Below, piece after piece: positions 33,574 to 41,517 of a DNA stretch of 64,000 bases (within the stretch, counting starts at the first letter, position 1; each line of letters begins with the position of its first letter). Where the stretch lies: contig NZ_CP051685.1 in assembly GCF_012849555.1 (NCBI RefSeq), forward strand, positions 4,960,001 through 5,024,000, read 5' to 3'. The translations under genes were made by a program, and so were the position numbers. The notes below the pieces were generated by a model that was given only the letters and a program-made list of their open reading frames with translations, had not been told where the DNA came from and did no database searches. The stretch is from Massilia forsythiae. GTDB lineage: Bacteria > Pseudomonadota > Gammaproteobacteria > Burkholderiales > Burkholderiaceae_D.

Positions 33574-33690
33574 TTCCATTGGGGAGTAGCCTGCTTCCGT
33601 CCCCGGAAGTTCCCGTATCAACACACTCGGCGCGCACGTCTCCAGCGCCGTGGTACGGGCAGCCTTTTAGGTTGGCAAGACCTTTGGTAT
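33574..33690 (+). promoter_or_regulatory. Manganese riboswitch (yybP-ykoY type) in the mntP leader
   Basis: The leader has GGGGAGTAGC at 33581-33590, ATCAACACACTCGGC at about 33618-33632 and TTGGCAAGACCTTT at 33672-33685. These match the conserved first loop, the Mn-binding second loop (ACTCGG) and the 3' end of the yybP-ykoY class. A -10-like TAAGAT lies at 33561-33566. The class binds Mn2+ and turns on export genes. The gene behind it is an MntP-type exporter, the expected partner. Confidence 0.85.
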
Positions 33691-33754
33691 GCCTGCGCGC
33701 CGTGACCGGGCCGCGCGGGCGTACCTTTCGTTTGCGCCCGGCCGAAAGCACTAC

Positions 33755-34318
33755 ATGAATTTCCTCGCCACCGCCGCCATCGCCCTGGCCATGTCCACCG
33801 ACGCCTTTGCCGTCGCCATCGGCAAGGGCGCGGCCCTGCAGCGGCCCCAGCTCAGGGAAGCGCTGCGCACCGGCGCCATCTTCGGCGTGATCGAAGGCCT
33901 GACGCCCTTGCTCGGCTGGGCGCTCGGCCACGCCGCCGCCCCCTATGTCGACGCCTGGGACCATTGGATCGCCTTTACCTTGCTGGGCGTGCTGGGACTG
34001 CGCATGATCCGCGAGAGCGTGTCTGCCGACGAGGACGAGGAGGACAAGCCGCAGCGCCACGGCTTCTGGCTGCTGGCGATCACCGGCTTCGCCACCAGCA
34101 TCGACGCGATGGTGGTCGGCGCCGGCCTGGCGCTGGTCGACGCCAACATCTTCACCACCGCCGGCGCGATCGGCCTGGCGACCTTCGTGATGGTGACGCT
34201 GGGCGTGATGCTGGGGCGCGGCCTGGGCCGCATCGTCGGCAAGCGCGCCGAACTGATGGGCGGCCTGGTGCTGATCGGGATCGGCTGCCTGATCCTCTAC
34301 GAGCACATCGGGCGTTGA
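33755..34318 (+). CDS. mntP: Manganese efflux pump MntP
   Basis: The 187-residue protein starts at the ATG at 33755 ([29 protein letters not shown]); a frame start at 33689 lies inside the leader. Six membrane segments are visible, with the repeated motif [14 protein letters not shown] in the first half and [17 protein letters not shown] in the second, the paired Asp-containing motifs of MntP (DUF204). An acidic loop [10 protein letters not shown] lies between the halves. It exports Mn2+ across the inner membrane and is preceded by a Mn riboswitch. It is convergent with the DUF4336 gene, 8 bases away. Confidence 0.95.
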   Translation: MNFLATAAIALAMSTDAFAVAIGKGAALQRPQLREALRTGAIFGVIEGLTPLLGWALGHAAAPYVDAWDHWIAFTLLGVLGLRMIRESVSADEDEEDKPQRHGFWLLAITGFATSIDAMVVGAGLALVDANIFTTAGAIGLATFVMVTLGVMLGRGLGRIVGKRAELMGGLVLIGIGCLILYEHIGR

Positions 34319-34326
34319 CGATGTCT

Positions 34327-35001
34327 TCAGACGCCGAAACGGGCGAAGGCGCGCGTCACCAGCGCATGCGCGTCGCGCTCGATGATGGCGTTGTGCGCCG
34401 TGATCACGCGCGTGAACGGCCAGGCCAGCACGCTGCGCGCGGCGGCCGCCGTGTGTTTTTCACGTGCCACCAGGCGCACCGTGCGCGGCACGTCGACCCG
34501 GCCGCGCACGCCGGTGACGCGCGCATACAGCGCGGCGCGCCAGTCCAATCGGCCGCACCAGCACTGCACCAGGTCGGTCATGACCAGCGTGGCGGAGGCG
34601 CGGTGGAACCACACCGTTTCCTGCACCAGCGGGATCGGAAAACGCACCTGGTCGAGTTCGCCGGCCCACGCCGGTTCGACCCGCTCGCCGAGGGGATGCA
34701 AACCGGTGAGGTCGCTGCGCTTGCGCGCCAGGCCGGGCGGGCCGTACAGCGCGGCGTCCGGGAACTGGCGCCGGCAATGGCCGGCGAACAGGTGATGGGC
34801 CAGGTTCGGGGCGACGATCCAGGCCACCTCGCCGAGCGCAGCCAGCTGCTCGCGCACCTCGGCGCCGAAGCGCACCGGGGAATGGATCCACAGGCGGCCG
34901 TCCCGGAAGCGCACCACCGTCATGCGCGAAGTCACGGGAACGCCCGCGGCCGTCATGCCGCGCTCCATGTGCCACAGGTCCGGTGCGAGCTGCACGAGCA
35001 T
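34327..35001 (-). CDS. DUF4336 family protein
   Basis: The 224-residue protein begins MLVQLAPDLWHMERGMTAAGVPVTSRMTVVRFRDGRLWIHSPV. This resembles the opening beta-strands of DUF4336 proteins, which have a metallo-beta-lactamase-like outline but lack the normal metal motif; here APNLAHHLFAGHCRRQFP is the nearest equivalent. No signal or membrane segment is seen. It lies 23 bases after the acyltransferase gene on the same strand and may be the last gene of the TonB/halogenase operon. The function is unknown. Confidence 0.8.
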   Translation of the reverse strand: MLVQLAPDLWHMERGMTAAGVPVTSRMTVVRFRDGRLWIHSPVRFGAEVREQLAALGEVAWIVAPNLAHHLFAGHCRRQFPDAALYGPPGLARKRSDLTGLHPLGERVEPAWAGELDQVRFPIPLVQETVWFHRASATLVMTDLVQCWCGRLDWRAALYARVTGVRGRVDVPRTVRLVAREKHTAAAARSVLAWPFTRVITAHNAIIERDAHALVTRAFARFGV

Positions 35002-35024
35002 GTCGTTCTCCAGGAAGGGTCGAT

Positions 35025-36230
35025 TCAGCGTTCCGGCGCGCTCGCCTCGTCGGCAGCGCCGGCCGCGGCCGCGGCGGCCTGCACCGGCCGGGCGCCGCTG
35101 CGTCCCTCGACCAGGCGCCGCCCCAGCCAGCGGCGCAGCGGCACGTCATAATAGGTCAGGCACAGCCAGGCCAGCGCCACGCTGGCGCCGAACGCCGCCA
35201 GCGCCACCGGCCAGCCGTCCGCCAACTTGACCTTGCCGTCCACGGCCCAGGCGGTGTAGGTGTACACGATCGGGTAATGCACGATGTACAGCGGATACGA
35301 GATCGCACCGAGGACGCCGCAGACGCGCGCAGGCGCTCCCGCCGCCACCGCGCCGCTGGCGCCCAGCCAGACCACCAGCGGGAACAGCACGATGATACAG
35401 ACCGCTTCATACAGGCCGTTCATCCACAGCGTCGACGCACCGCCGACGCGCGGCATCGCCAAGATCGCCGCCACCAGCAGCGCGCACAGCGGAAAAGAAT
35501 GGGCGATGCGGCTTGGGCGCACCATGCGCGACAGCAGCAGGCCGGCGAAGAACGGGTACATCAGGCGGGTGAAGCCGAGCTGCAGCTGCGCCGGTTCCAG
35601 CGACCAGCCGCCGATGACGTCGCCGTTCGGTCCCCACACCGTGTGCTGCGCCAGCGCGCAGCCGGCCACGAACACGAGGATTGCCAGCGCCGTATTGGAA
35701 AAGCGCCGGATCACCAGCGCGTACAGGAGGTTGGCGACGTACTCGAAGAACAGCGACCAGGCCGGCCCGTTCAGCGCGTGCATCTCGCCCCAGCCGCGCA
35801 CGTCCATCGAGGGCGGCAGCGGCAACAGCGTCATGCCGACCACCAGCGCCAGCAGCACGTCGCCCGCCGTGGCGCCGGCGTATTTCGGGAAGATGCCGCT
35901 GGCCTGGAACGGGAACATCAGGGCGCCGATGAGCATCGCGATCACGATCATCGGATGCAGGCGCACCAGGCGGCGCTTGCAGAAGTCGGCAAATGTCATG
36001 CGCTGCCAGCGGTCGTCGTAGGCGTAGCCGATCACGAAGCCGGACAGCACGAAGAAGAAGTCGACCGCCAGGTAGCCGTGGTTGATCAGCTGCTCGAAGC
36101 GGTTCGGCGCATGTGCCTCGAACAGGTGGAAGGCGACCACCATCAGCGCCGCCACGCCGCGCAGGCCGTCCAGGATCGGGTAGTGGCGCTTGCTGTCGCC
36201 GAAGGCGGCATCGATGCTGGTCGAGTTCAT
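35025..36230 (-). CDS. Membrane acyltransferase (acyltransferase 3 family)
   Basis: From the ATG at 36230 (401 residues) the protein reads RHYPILDGLRGVAALMVVAFHLFEAH, with the conserved Arg and His of acyltransferase-3 proteins, then YLAVDFFFVLSGFVIGYAYDDRW and KRRLVRLHPM. About ten membrane segments follow. The C-terminal 35 residues are Ala-rich and cytosolic. Members O-acylate sugars, glucans or lipids on the membrane surface. The gene follows halogenase 1 by 13 bases and probably belongs to the same operon, so its acceptor may be the glycan handled there. An earlier GTG at 36242 is possible. Confidence 0.88.
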   Translation of the reverse strand: MNSTSIDAAFGDSKRHYPILDGLRGVAALMVVAFHLFEAHAPNRFEQLINHGYLAVDFFFVLSGFVIGYAYDDRWQRMTFADFCKRRLVRLHPMIVIAMLIGALMFPFQASGIFPKYAGATAGDVLLALVVGMTLLPLPPSMDVRGWGEMHALNGPAWSLFFEYVANLLYALVIRRFSNTALAILVFVAGCALAQHTVWGPNGDVIGGWSLEPAQLQLGFTRLMYPFFAGLLLSRMVRPSRIAHSFPLCALLVAAILAMPRVGGASTLWMNGLYEAVCIIVLFPLVVWLGASGAVAAGAPARVCGVLGAISYPLYIVHYPIVYTYTAWAVDGKVKLADGWPVALAAFGASVALAWLCLTYYDVPLRRWLGRRLVEGRSGARPVQAAAAAAGAADEASAPER

Positions 36231-36243
36231 GGATGTGCCCACC

Positions 36244-37743
36244 TCAGGCCTTGGCCGGGCAATAGCGCGCCACGTAGTCGCCGTGTTGCGGCAGCTGCGA
36301 GGCGGTGCGGCGCACGTTGGCGCGGATGCCTTCCAGGAAGCCGGATAGTTCCTCGTCGCCCATCAGGTCGGCGGTGTGGTGGTGGGTGGCCGGCATCATC
36401 CCTTGTCCGAGCATCACCTGCACCCAGGAGTTTTCCGCGAACAGTTCGTTCTGCAGGCGGAACACGCGCCCGGTGTCGCGGAACAGCGCGATGCGGTGGC
36501 GCAGCGATTCCGGCACGTCCATGGTCGCCGCGGCTTCCCAGTACGGCGTGTCGCGCCGGTTGGTGACCTTGTAGTGCAGGATGATGAAGTCGCGGATGGT
36601 GCGGATGTCTTCCGCCGCCTGGGCGTTGTACTCGTCGATGTCGGTCTGGTGGATGCCGTGTGTCGGGAACAGCTGCAGCAGGCGCACGATGGCGCGTTGG
36701 ATCAGGTGGATGCTGGTCGACTCGATCGGTTCCAGGAAGCCGCTGGCCAGGCCCATGCCGATACAGTTGGCGGCCCACACCTGCTTTCTCTGGCCGGGAC
36801 GGAAGCGGATCGTGCGCGGTTCGGTCAGTTTCTTGCCCTGGACATTGGCCAGCAGCGCGGCGCGCGCCGTGTCGTCGTCGACGTGACGGCTGGAGAACAC
36901 GATGCCGTTGCCGACCCGGCCCTGCAGGCCGATGCGCCACTGCCAGCCCCAGTCGTGGGCGATGGCGCGCGTGTACGGCACCACCGGCCCGGTCGACTCG
37001 GTCTGCAGCGCGATGGCGCTGTCGTTGAACAGCCATCGCGACCAGTCCTCGTATTCGACACCCAGCGCCTGGCCCAGCAGCAGCGAGCGGAAACCGGTGC
37101 AATCGATGAACAGGTCGCCCTCCACGCGGCTGCCCGAATCCAGGCGCAGCGCCGCGATGTGGCCGCTGGCCTCGTTCTTTTCCACCGCGGCGATCTTCGC
37201 TTCGATGCGCTCGACGCCGAAGTGTTCCGAGAAGCGGCGCAGGTAGCGCGCGTAGCGGGTGGCGTCCAGGTGGTAGGCGTAGTTCAAGCCATCCTTGGGC
37301 AGGTGGGCGAAGCGGTTTTCCCTGGCCGCCAGCAGTTCCAGGCAATAGTCGCCGTAGTCGTGCGCCAGGCCGCGCTCGCGGCCCTTGTGCCAGAAGTGCT
37401 GGAAACCGGCGCTCCAGTGGTCGGTGCCGGTCAGGCCGAACGAGTGGATGTAGTCTTCGCCGCGCGCGCGCCAGTTCTCGAAGCTGATGCCGAGCTTGAA
37501 GGTGGCCTGCGTCGCAGCCATGAATTCGCGCTCGTCGATGTCGAGCAGGCGGTGGAAGTGCACCAGCGAGGGAATGGTCGCCTCGCCGACGCCGACCGTG
37601 CCGATCTCGTCGGATTCCACCAGCTTGATGTCGAGCACCTTGCCGAGCGTGCGCGAGAGCGCCGCCGCCGCCATCCAGCCGGCGGTGCCGCCGCCGGCGA
37701 TCACCACGCGCCGGATCGGGCCGTTCTGTTTGTCGTGTTCCAT
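36244..37743 (-). CDS. Flavin-dependent tryptophan-halogenase family protein 1
   Basis: The 499-residue protein has the FAD-binding GGGTAGWMAAAAL at residues 17-29, GVGEATIPSL at 51-60, the catalytic-lysine region TFKLGISFENWR with Lys83, FIDCTGFRSLLLG and the motif WQWRIGL in place of WxWxIP. ASGFLEPIESTSIHLI follows. It keeps the halogenase fold and the key lysine but has Gly where the classic motif has Pro. Halogenases of this branch (BrvH-like) sit beside TonB receptors, and free tryptophan is probably not their substrate. It needs reduced FAD from a partner reductase not seen here. It lies 45 bases after the cupin gene. Confidence 0.9.
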   Translation of the reverse strand: MEHDKQNGPIRRVVIAGGGTAGWMAAAALSRTLGKVLDIKLVESDEIGTVGVGEATIPSLVHFHRLLDIDEREFMAATQATFKLGISFENWRARGEDYIHSFGLTGTDHWSAGFQHFWHKGRERGLAHDYGDYCLELLAARENRFAHLPKDGLNYAYHLDATRYARYLRRFSEHFGVERIEAKIAAVEKNEASGHIAALRLDSGSRVEGDLFIDCTGFRSLLLGQALGVEYEDWSRWLFNDSAIALQTESTGPVVPYTRAIAHDWGWQWRIGLQGRVGNGIVFSSRHVDDDTARAALLANVQGKKLTEPRTIRFRPGQRKQVWAANCIGMGLASGFLEPIESTSIHLIQRAIVRLLQLFPTHGIHQTDIDEYNAQAAEDIRTIRDFIILHYKVTNRRDTPYWEAAATMDVPESLRHRIALFRDTGRVFRLQNELFAENSWVQVMLGQGMMPATHHHTADLMGDEELSGFLEGIRANVRRTASQLPQHGDYVARYCPAKA

Positions 37744-37788
37744 GTGGGTCTCCTGGCGCGTCGCCCCTCGTGCGCGCGTCTTTTTGTA

Positions 37789-38886
37789 TTAACGGTTTAT
37801 GCGTTTCAGCAGCTGGCCGCGCAGCGTGCGCGCGCGCTCGTCGTCGAGCGGCGCCAGCGCGTAGCGCGCCTGCGGCGGAATGTGATCGAGCGCCTCGGCG
37901 TCTGGCTCGAAGATATAGTGGCGGAACATCTCTTGCCAGGCGCGCCGCTGCTCGGGCGGCAGTTCGCGCATGGTCAGCAGCGCCAGCATGAGCGCGTTGG
38001 TCGGCGTGTCCATGTAGTCGGGCGACTGGCGCCACCAGTAGTTCACCAGCACGTTGAACGGCGCCAGCGCCTCCACGTGGTGCCACCACATCGACGGGAT
38101 GAAGATGGCGTCGCCGGCGTCCAGTTCGGCCACCTGCGCGTGTTCCAGCGCCTGCCGGAAGCGCGGAAAGCGCGCGAAGTCGGGCGCCGTCACGTCGACC
38201 AGGCTGATCGACTGGCCCGCCGGCGTGAAGTCGATCGGGCCGATGTACAAATTGGCCAGCTGCTCGGGCGGGAACAGCGTGAAGCGGCGGCGTCCGGCCG
38301 CCACCACCGCCAGGTTGTCCGGCAGGTCGTAGTGCGCGGCGATGCGGGTGCGGTTGCCGATCCAGATGCTGGCCAGCGCGTCGCGACCGTGCAGGTCGAC
38401 GTCGTTGTCGGCGCGCAGGCCCGGCAGCGCGGTGTCGATCGTGGTCGAGCCGACGTAGATCGCCGGTTGCGGCTGGCCCGGCGCGGCGGCGTCCCTGTCG
38501 CGGTGGCCGCGCATCTCGTCCAGCACCGCGTCCAGGCGCGCGCGCACGGAAAAGAAATTGAAGCCGCTCAGGGTGTCGTCGTAGAAGAAGCGCCCGCCGA
38601 TCTCGGGCTTGCCCAGCATGGCGTTGACGGTGGCGTCGCGGTAGAAGCGGCGCAGGTAGGCGTCGCCGGCATCGATGGAGTCGCGCGCGGCGCGCACCAG
38701 CGGCCAGCCTGCGGCCAGGCCGCGCACGATGTACGGTCGGGTGGCGCGCAGCAGCTCGTCCGGCAATGCGGGCCGTGCGCCGGGCGCGGCCGGCGCAATG
38801 GCGATCTCGCGCATCGGCGCGGGTGTCGGTGCGGGTATCGGCGCGGACGGCATGGCGCTAAGCATATCGCTAGACCCGGATGGCAT
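37789..38886 (-). CDS. JmjC/cupin-like domain protein
   Basis: The 365-residue protein begins with a Pro/Ala-rich segment, then ELLRATRPYIVRGLAAGWPLVR, the start of cupin_8/JmjC-type proteins. The jelly-roll holds IWIGNRTRIAAHYDLPDN with His185 and Asp187, and AIFIPSMWWHHVEAL with His270, a complete 2-His-1-Asp iron site for 2-oxoglutarate-dependent hydroxylation. RRFTLFPPEQL between them is typical. The frame overlaps the end of sapC by 17 bases; later Met codons could be the true start. It belongs to the TonB/halogenase operon. A protein or glycan hydroxylation role is inferred. Confidence 0.88.
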   Translation of the reverse strand: MPSGSSDMLSAMPSAPIPAPTPAPMREIAIAPAAPGARPALPDELLRATRPYIVRGLAAGWPLVRAARDSIDAGDAYLRRFYRDATVNAMLGKPEIGGRFFYDDTLSGFNFFSVRARLDAVLDEMRGHRDRDAAAPGQPQPAIYVGSTTIDTALPGLRADNDVDLHGRDALASIWIGNRTRIAAHYDLPDNLAVVAAGRRRFTLFPPEQLANLYIGPIDFTPAGQSISLVDVTAPDFARFPRFRQALEHAQVAELDAGDAIFIPSMWWHHVEALAPFNVLVNYWWRQSPDYMDTPTNALMLALLTMRELPPEQRRAWQEMFRHYIFEPDAEALDHIPPQARYALAPLDDERARTLRGQLLKRINR

Positions 38887-39643
38887 CGAAGCCGGCCCGG
38901 GCGCGCTGTGCGTGGCGGTCGCGGTTGGCGCGGTTGCGGCGCTCGATCAGGCCGCGGAACTGCGACAGCGAGGCCACCGCCATGTAGATCGCCTGCAGGT
39001 AGCCGGCGCGGTTGAGGCGCTCCAGGCGCTCGGCCGGCAGGTCGAGCAGCCGTTCTTCGTGGATCGTGTAGAAGCCGGCCAGGCGGTTCTGCGAGCCGTC
39101 GTCCAGTTCGATGTCGAGCGCGAACGATTCCAGCAGCTCGAGTTCCATCAGCGCCGCGACGAAGCCGCGCGAGGCCGTCAAGCCTTCGTGGATGGTGCGC
39201 AGCACCGAGGCGATGCGCTCGAGGTATTCGCTGGTGCCGCCGTAGGTGAGGAACAGCGCCTCGCCGACGCCGGGCGCGGTCGACAGGCGCGGGCTGTCGA
39301 GGTCCACGTGCACCGACAGTTCCTCGGCGCCGCGCCCGATCATGAAGGGCTGGCGCTCGACGGTGAGCGGAATCGCCGGCGCGTCCCAGCGCGCCTGGCC
39401 GGTCTCGTGGTCCTCGACCAGGAACAGGTTCTCGCCTTCCTCGAAGCCGAGCAGCGCGACCGGGTCGAACGACATGCCGTCGGCGGTCCTGGCGAACACG
39501 ATCGGGTAGCTGGCCTGCAGTTCGCGGAACTCGGCCGGGAAGGTCAGGGCCGACATGACGGCATCGCCGTAGGCGGCGCCGCGCGCGGTGATCACGCGCA
39601 GGTCCTTGTGGTCGACGCTGTTGAGCAGTACGTGGTTGGGCAT
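38870..39643 (-). CDS. SapC family protein
   Basis: The 257-residue protein begins MPNHVLLNSVDHKDLRVITARGAAYGDAVMSALTFPAEFRELQASYPIVFAR in its frame, the well-kept start of the SapC family, followed by LLGFEEGENLFL and RQPFMIGRG. SapC is named after a Campylobacter surface-layer protein gene, but members in proteobacteria with TonB receptors and halogenases have no proven role. No signal peptide is evident. It lies between halogenase 2 (41 bases upstream) and the cupin gene (overlapping). Confidence 0.92.
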   Translation of the reverse strand: MPNHVLLNSVDHKDLRVITARGAAYGDAVMSALTFPAEFRELQASYPIVFARTADGMSFDPVALLGFEEGENLFLVEDHETGQARWDAPAIPLTVERQPFMIGRGAEELSVHVDLDSPRLSTAPGVGEALFLTYGGTSEYLERIASVLRTIHEGLTASRGFVAALMELELLESFALDIELDDGSQNRLAGFYTIHEERLLDLPAERLERLNRAGYLQAIYMAVASLSQFRGLIERRNRANRDRHAQRARAGFDAIRV

Positions 39644-39684
39644 CGGTGTGTCTCTCTTCGTTTGTTATTGGTATGTGGTGCGGT

Positions 39685-41247
39685 TCAGGTGCGCGGCAGG
39701 CCGCGCCGCGCCGCGTGCGTCAGCAGTTCGCGGTTGGACGGCAGCGCCGGCAGCATTTTGGCGGCCAGGCGCGCCGCTTCGCGCACGCACTCGTCAGCCA
39801 GCCGCGGCAGGTCGGAGGCGCGCGCCGCGCCGTCCAGCGTAAAACCCATCCCGTACAGGATGTACTGGTAGCTGGCGGCCGGGAACACTTCCTCGATGCG
39901 CGGGAAGTCGCGCCGCGACGGCGGACGCGTGCGCCACAGGTCGAGCAGCTCACGCAGGCGCGCGGGCATGGTGCGTGCCTCGCGGTGCTCGATCCAGAAC
40001 GGGCTGTCGGCGCGTTTCGACAGCACGTAGTGCAGCTTGAGGAATTCGATCACGCGTTCCCAGCGATAGGTAAAGGCCTCGTTGAAGCGCGCCGCCACCG
40101 CGTCGACCTGGGCGCGCGTGGCCGGCATGTCGTCGGCCAGCCAGGCCGCGGCCATCTCGACCAGCGCCAGCGCCGACGCTTCCAGCGGTTCGATGAAGCC
40201 GCTCGACAAGCCGATCGCGACGCAGTTGCGGTGCCAGAAGCGCGCCCGGTAGCCCGGCTCGAAGGCCAGTCTGCGCGCCGCCGGCTGGTCCTGCGGCGCC
40301 GGGCCGCCCGTGGCGGCGACATAGGCGCGCAGGTCGCGTTCGGCATCCTCGTCGCTGCAATGGGCGCTCGAATACACGTGGCCGATGCCGCGCCGGGTCG
40401 GCAGGCCGATGTCCCAGATCCAGCCGCTGCGCTGGGCGGTGGAGGTGGTCTGGGAAGCGATCGGCGCGTCCGGGGTGGCGTACGGCACCTGCAGCGCCAG
40501 CGCGCGGTCGTTGAACAGCACGTCCTTTTTTTCCACCAGCGGCACGCCGTAGTGCCCGCCGAGCAGCAGCGATTGCATGCCGGTGCAGTCGATGAACAGG
40601 TCGCCGGTCAAGCGTTCTTCGCCCGGCGCGCGCTCGCGCAGGCGCAGCGCGGCGATGTCGCCGTTCTCGTGGGATTCGATGGCGTCGACGTGGGCGCGCA
40701 GGTGGCGCACGCCGAGCCGGTCGGTGCAGTGGCGGCGCAGGAACTCGCCGAACTTGCCGGCATCCAGGTGGTAGCCGTAGTTGGCCACCGCGGCGAACTC
40801 CGGCGTGTGCGGCTGCTTGGGTGCGCGCCCGTGCAGGCACAGGTGCGGCTGGAAGCTGACCAGCTCGGCGAACGCGATGTCGTGCTGCGTGTCGCGCTTG
40901 ATGCGCTGCCAGGCAGCGGCCAGGTTGGCGTCGCCGTAGCCCTGGGGCAGGACGAACGGGTGGAAGTAAGTGTCGCGCGCGCTGCCGTCGACCCAGCGGT
41001 CGAAACGGGAGCCTTGCTTGAAGGCGGCGTCGCATTCGCGCAGGAAGTCGGATTCCGACACGCCAATGCGGCGCAGCGTGTCGCGCATCGAAGGCCAGGT
41101 GCCTTCGCCGACGCCGATCGGCGCCACGCCGGGCGATTCGACCAGCGTTACGCGCAGCGACGGATGCTCGGCGGCGAAGACCGCGGCGGCCAGCCAGCCG
41201 GCGGACCCGCCGCCGACCACCACGATGTGTTCGATGGTGTTGCTCAT
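39685..41247 (-). CDS. Flavin-dependent tryptophan-halogenase family protein 2
   Basis: I use the ATG at 41247 (520 residues), with GAAAG 8 bases upstream; an ATG at 41259 is also in frame. The protein has VVGGGSAGWLAAAVF at 10-24, GVGEGTWPSM at 45-54, AAFKQGSRFDRW with Lys77 as the probable catalytic lysine, FIDCTGMQSLLLG and GWIWDIGL in place of WxWxIP. It differs strongly from halogenase 1 (GEGTW against GEATI), so the two are old paralogues with probably different roles. It is the first gene after the TonB receptor, with a REPIN between them. Confidence 0.9.
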   Translation of the reverse strand: MSNTIEHIVVVGGGSAGWLAAAVFAAEHPSLRVTLVESPGVAPIGVGEGTWPSMRDTLRRIGVSESDFLRECDAAFKQGSRFDRWVDGSARDTYFHPFVLPQGYGDANLAAAWQRIKRDTQHDIAFAELVSFQPHLCLHGRAPKQPHTPEFAAVANYGYHLDAGKFGEFLRRHCTDRLGVRHLRAHVDAIESHENGDIAALRLRERAPGEERLTGDLFIDCTGMQSLLLGGHYGVPLVEKKDVLFNDRALALQVPYATPDAPIASQTTSTAQRSGWIWDIGLPTRRGIGHVYSSAHCSDEDAERDLRAYVAATGGPAPQDQPAARRLAFEPGYRARFWHRNCVAIGLSSGFIEPLEASALALVEMAAAWLADDMPATRAQVDAVAARFNEAFTYRWERVIEFLKLHYVLSKRADSPFWIEHREARTMPARLRELLDLWRTRPPSRRDFPRIEEVFPAASYQYILYGMGFTLDGAARASDLPRLADECVREAARLAAKMLPALPSNRELLTHAARRGLPRT

Positions 41248-41364
41248 CACAGCTTTCATGTCGAACCGGACTGCATGAGTCTACCTGAAAAGCTGTCTTT
41301 GGAACAACTTCTAGTTTGTTGAAAAAGTTGGTCGGGCAAGTGTGCCCGTGCGCCGGCCTCAAGG

Positions 41365-41485
41365 CCGTCGTCCCCGCGAAGGCGGGGACCCATACATAGC
41401 AACCGGCATCGGCGTCGTATCAGCGCCTCTCAACGTACCGACTTCGGAAGCTCAGTATGGGTCCCCGCCTGCGCGGGGACGACGT
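41365..41485. repeat. REPIN: two inverted REP palindromes
   Basis: Hairpins GTCCCCGC-GAAG-GCGGGGAC at 41370-41389 and GTCCCCGC-CTGC-GCGGGGAC at 41461-41480 face each other, with CGTC outside and CCATAC/GTATGGG inside. About 70 unique bases lie between them. The unit sits between the TonB receptor and halogenase 2 of one apparent operon, where its RNA hairpins could affect decay or termination. Confidence 0.85.
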
Positions 41486-41517
41486 TTCAGCGCTGACTCG
41501 TCAGGCGAACGCTTTCA

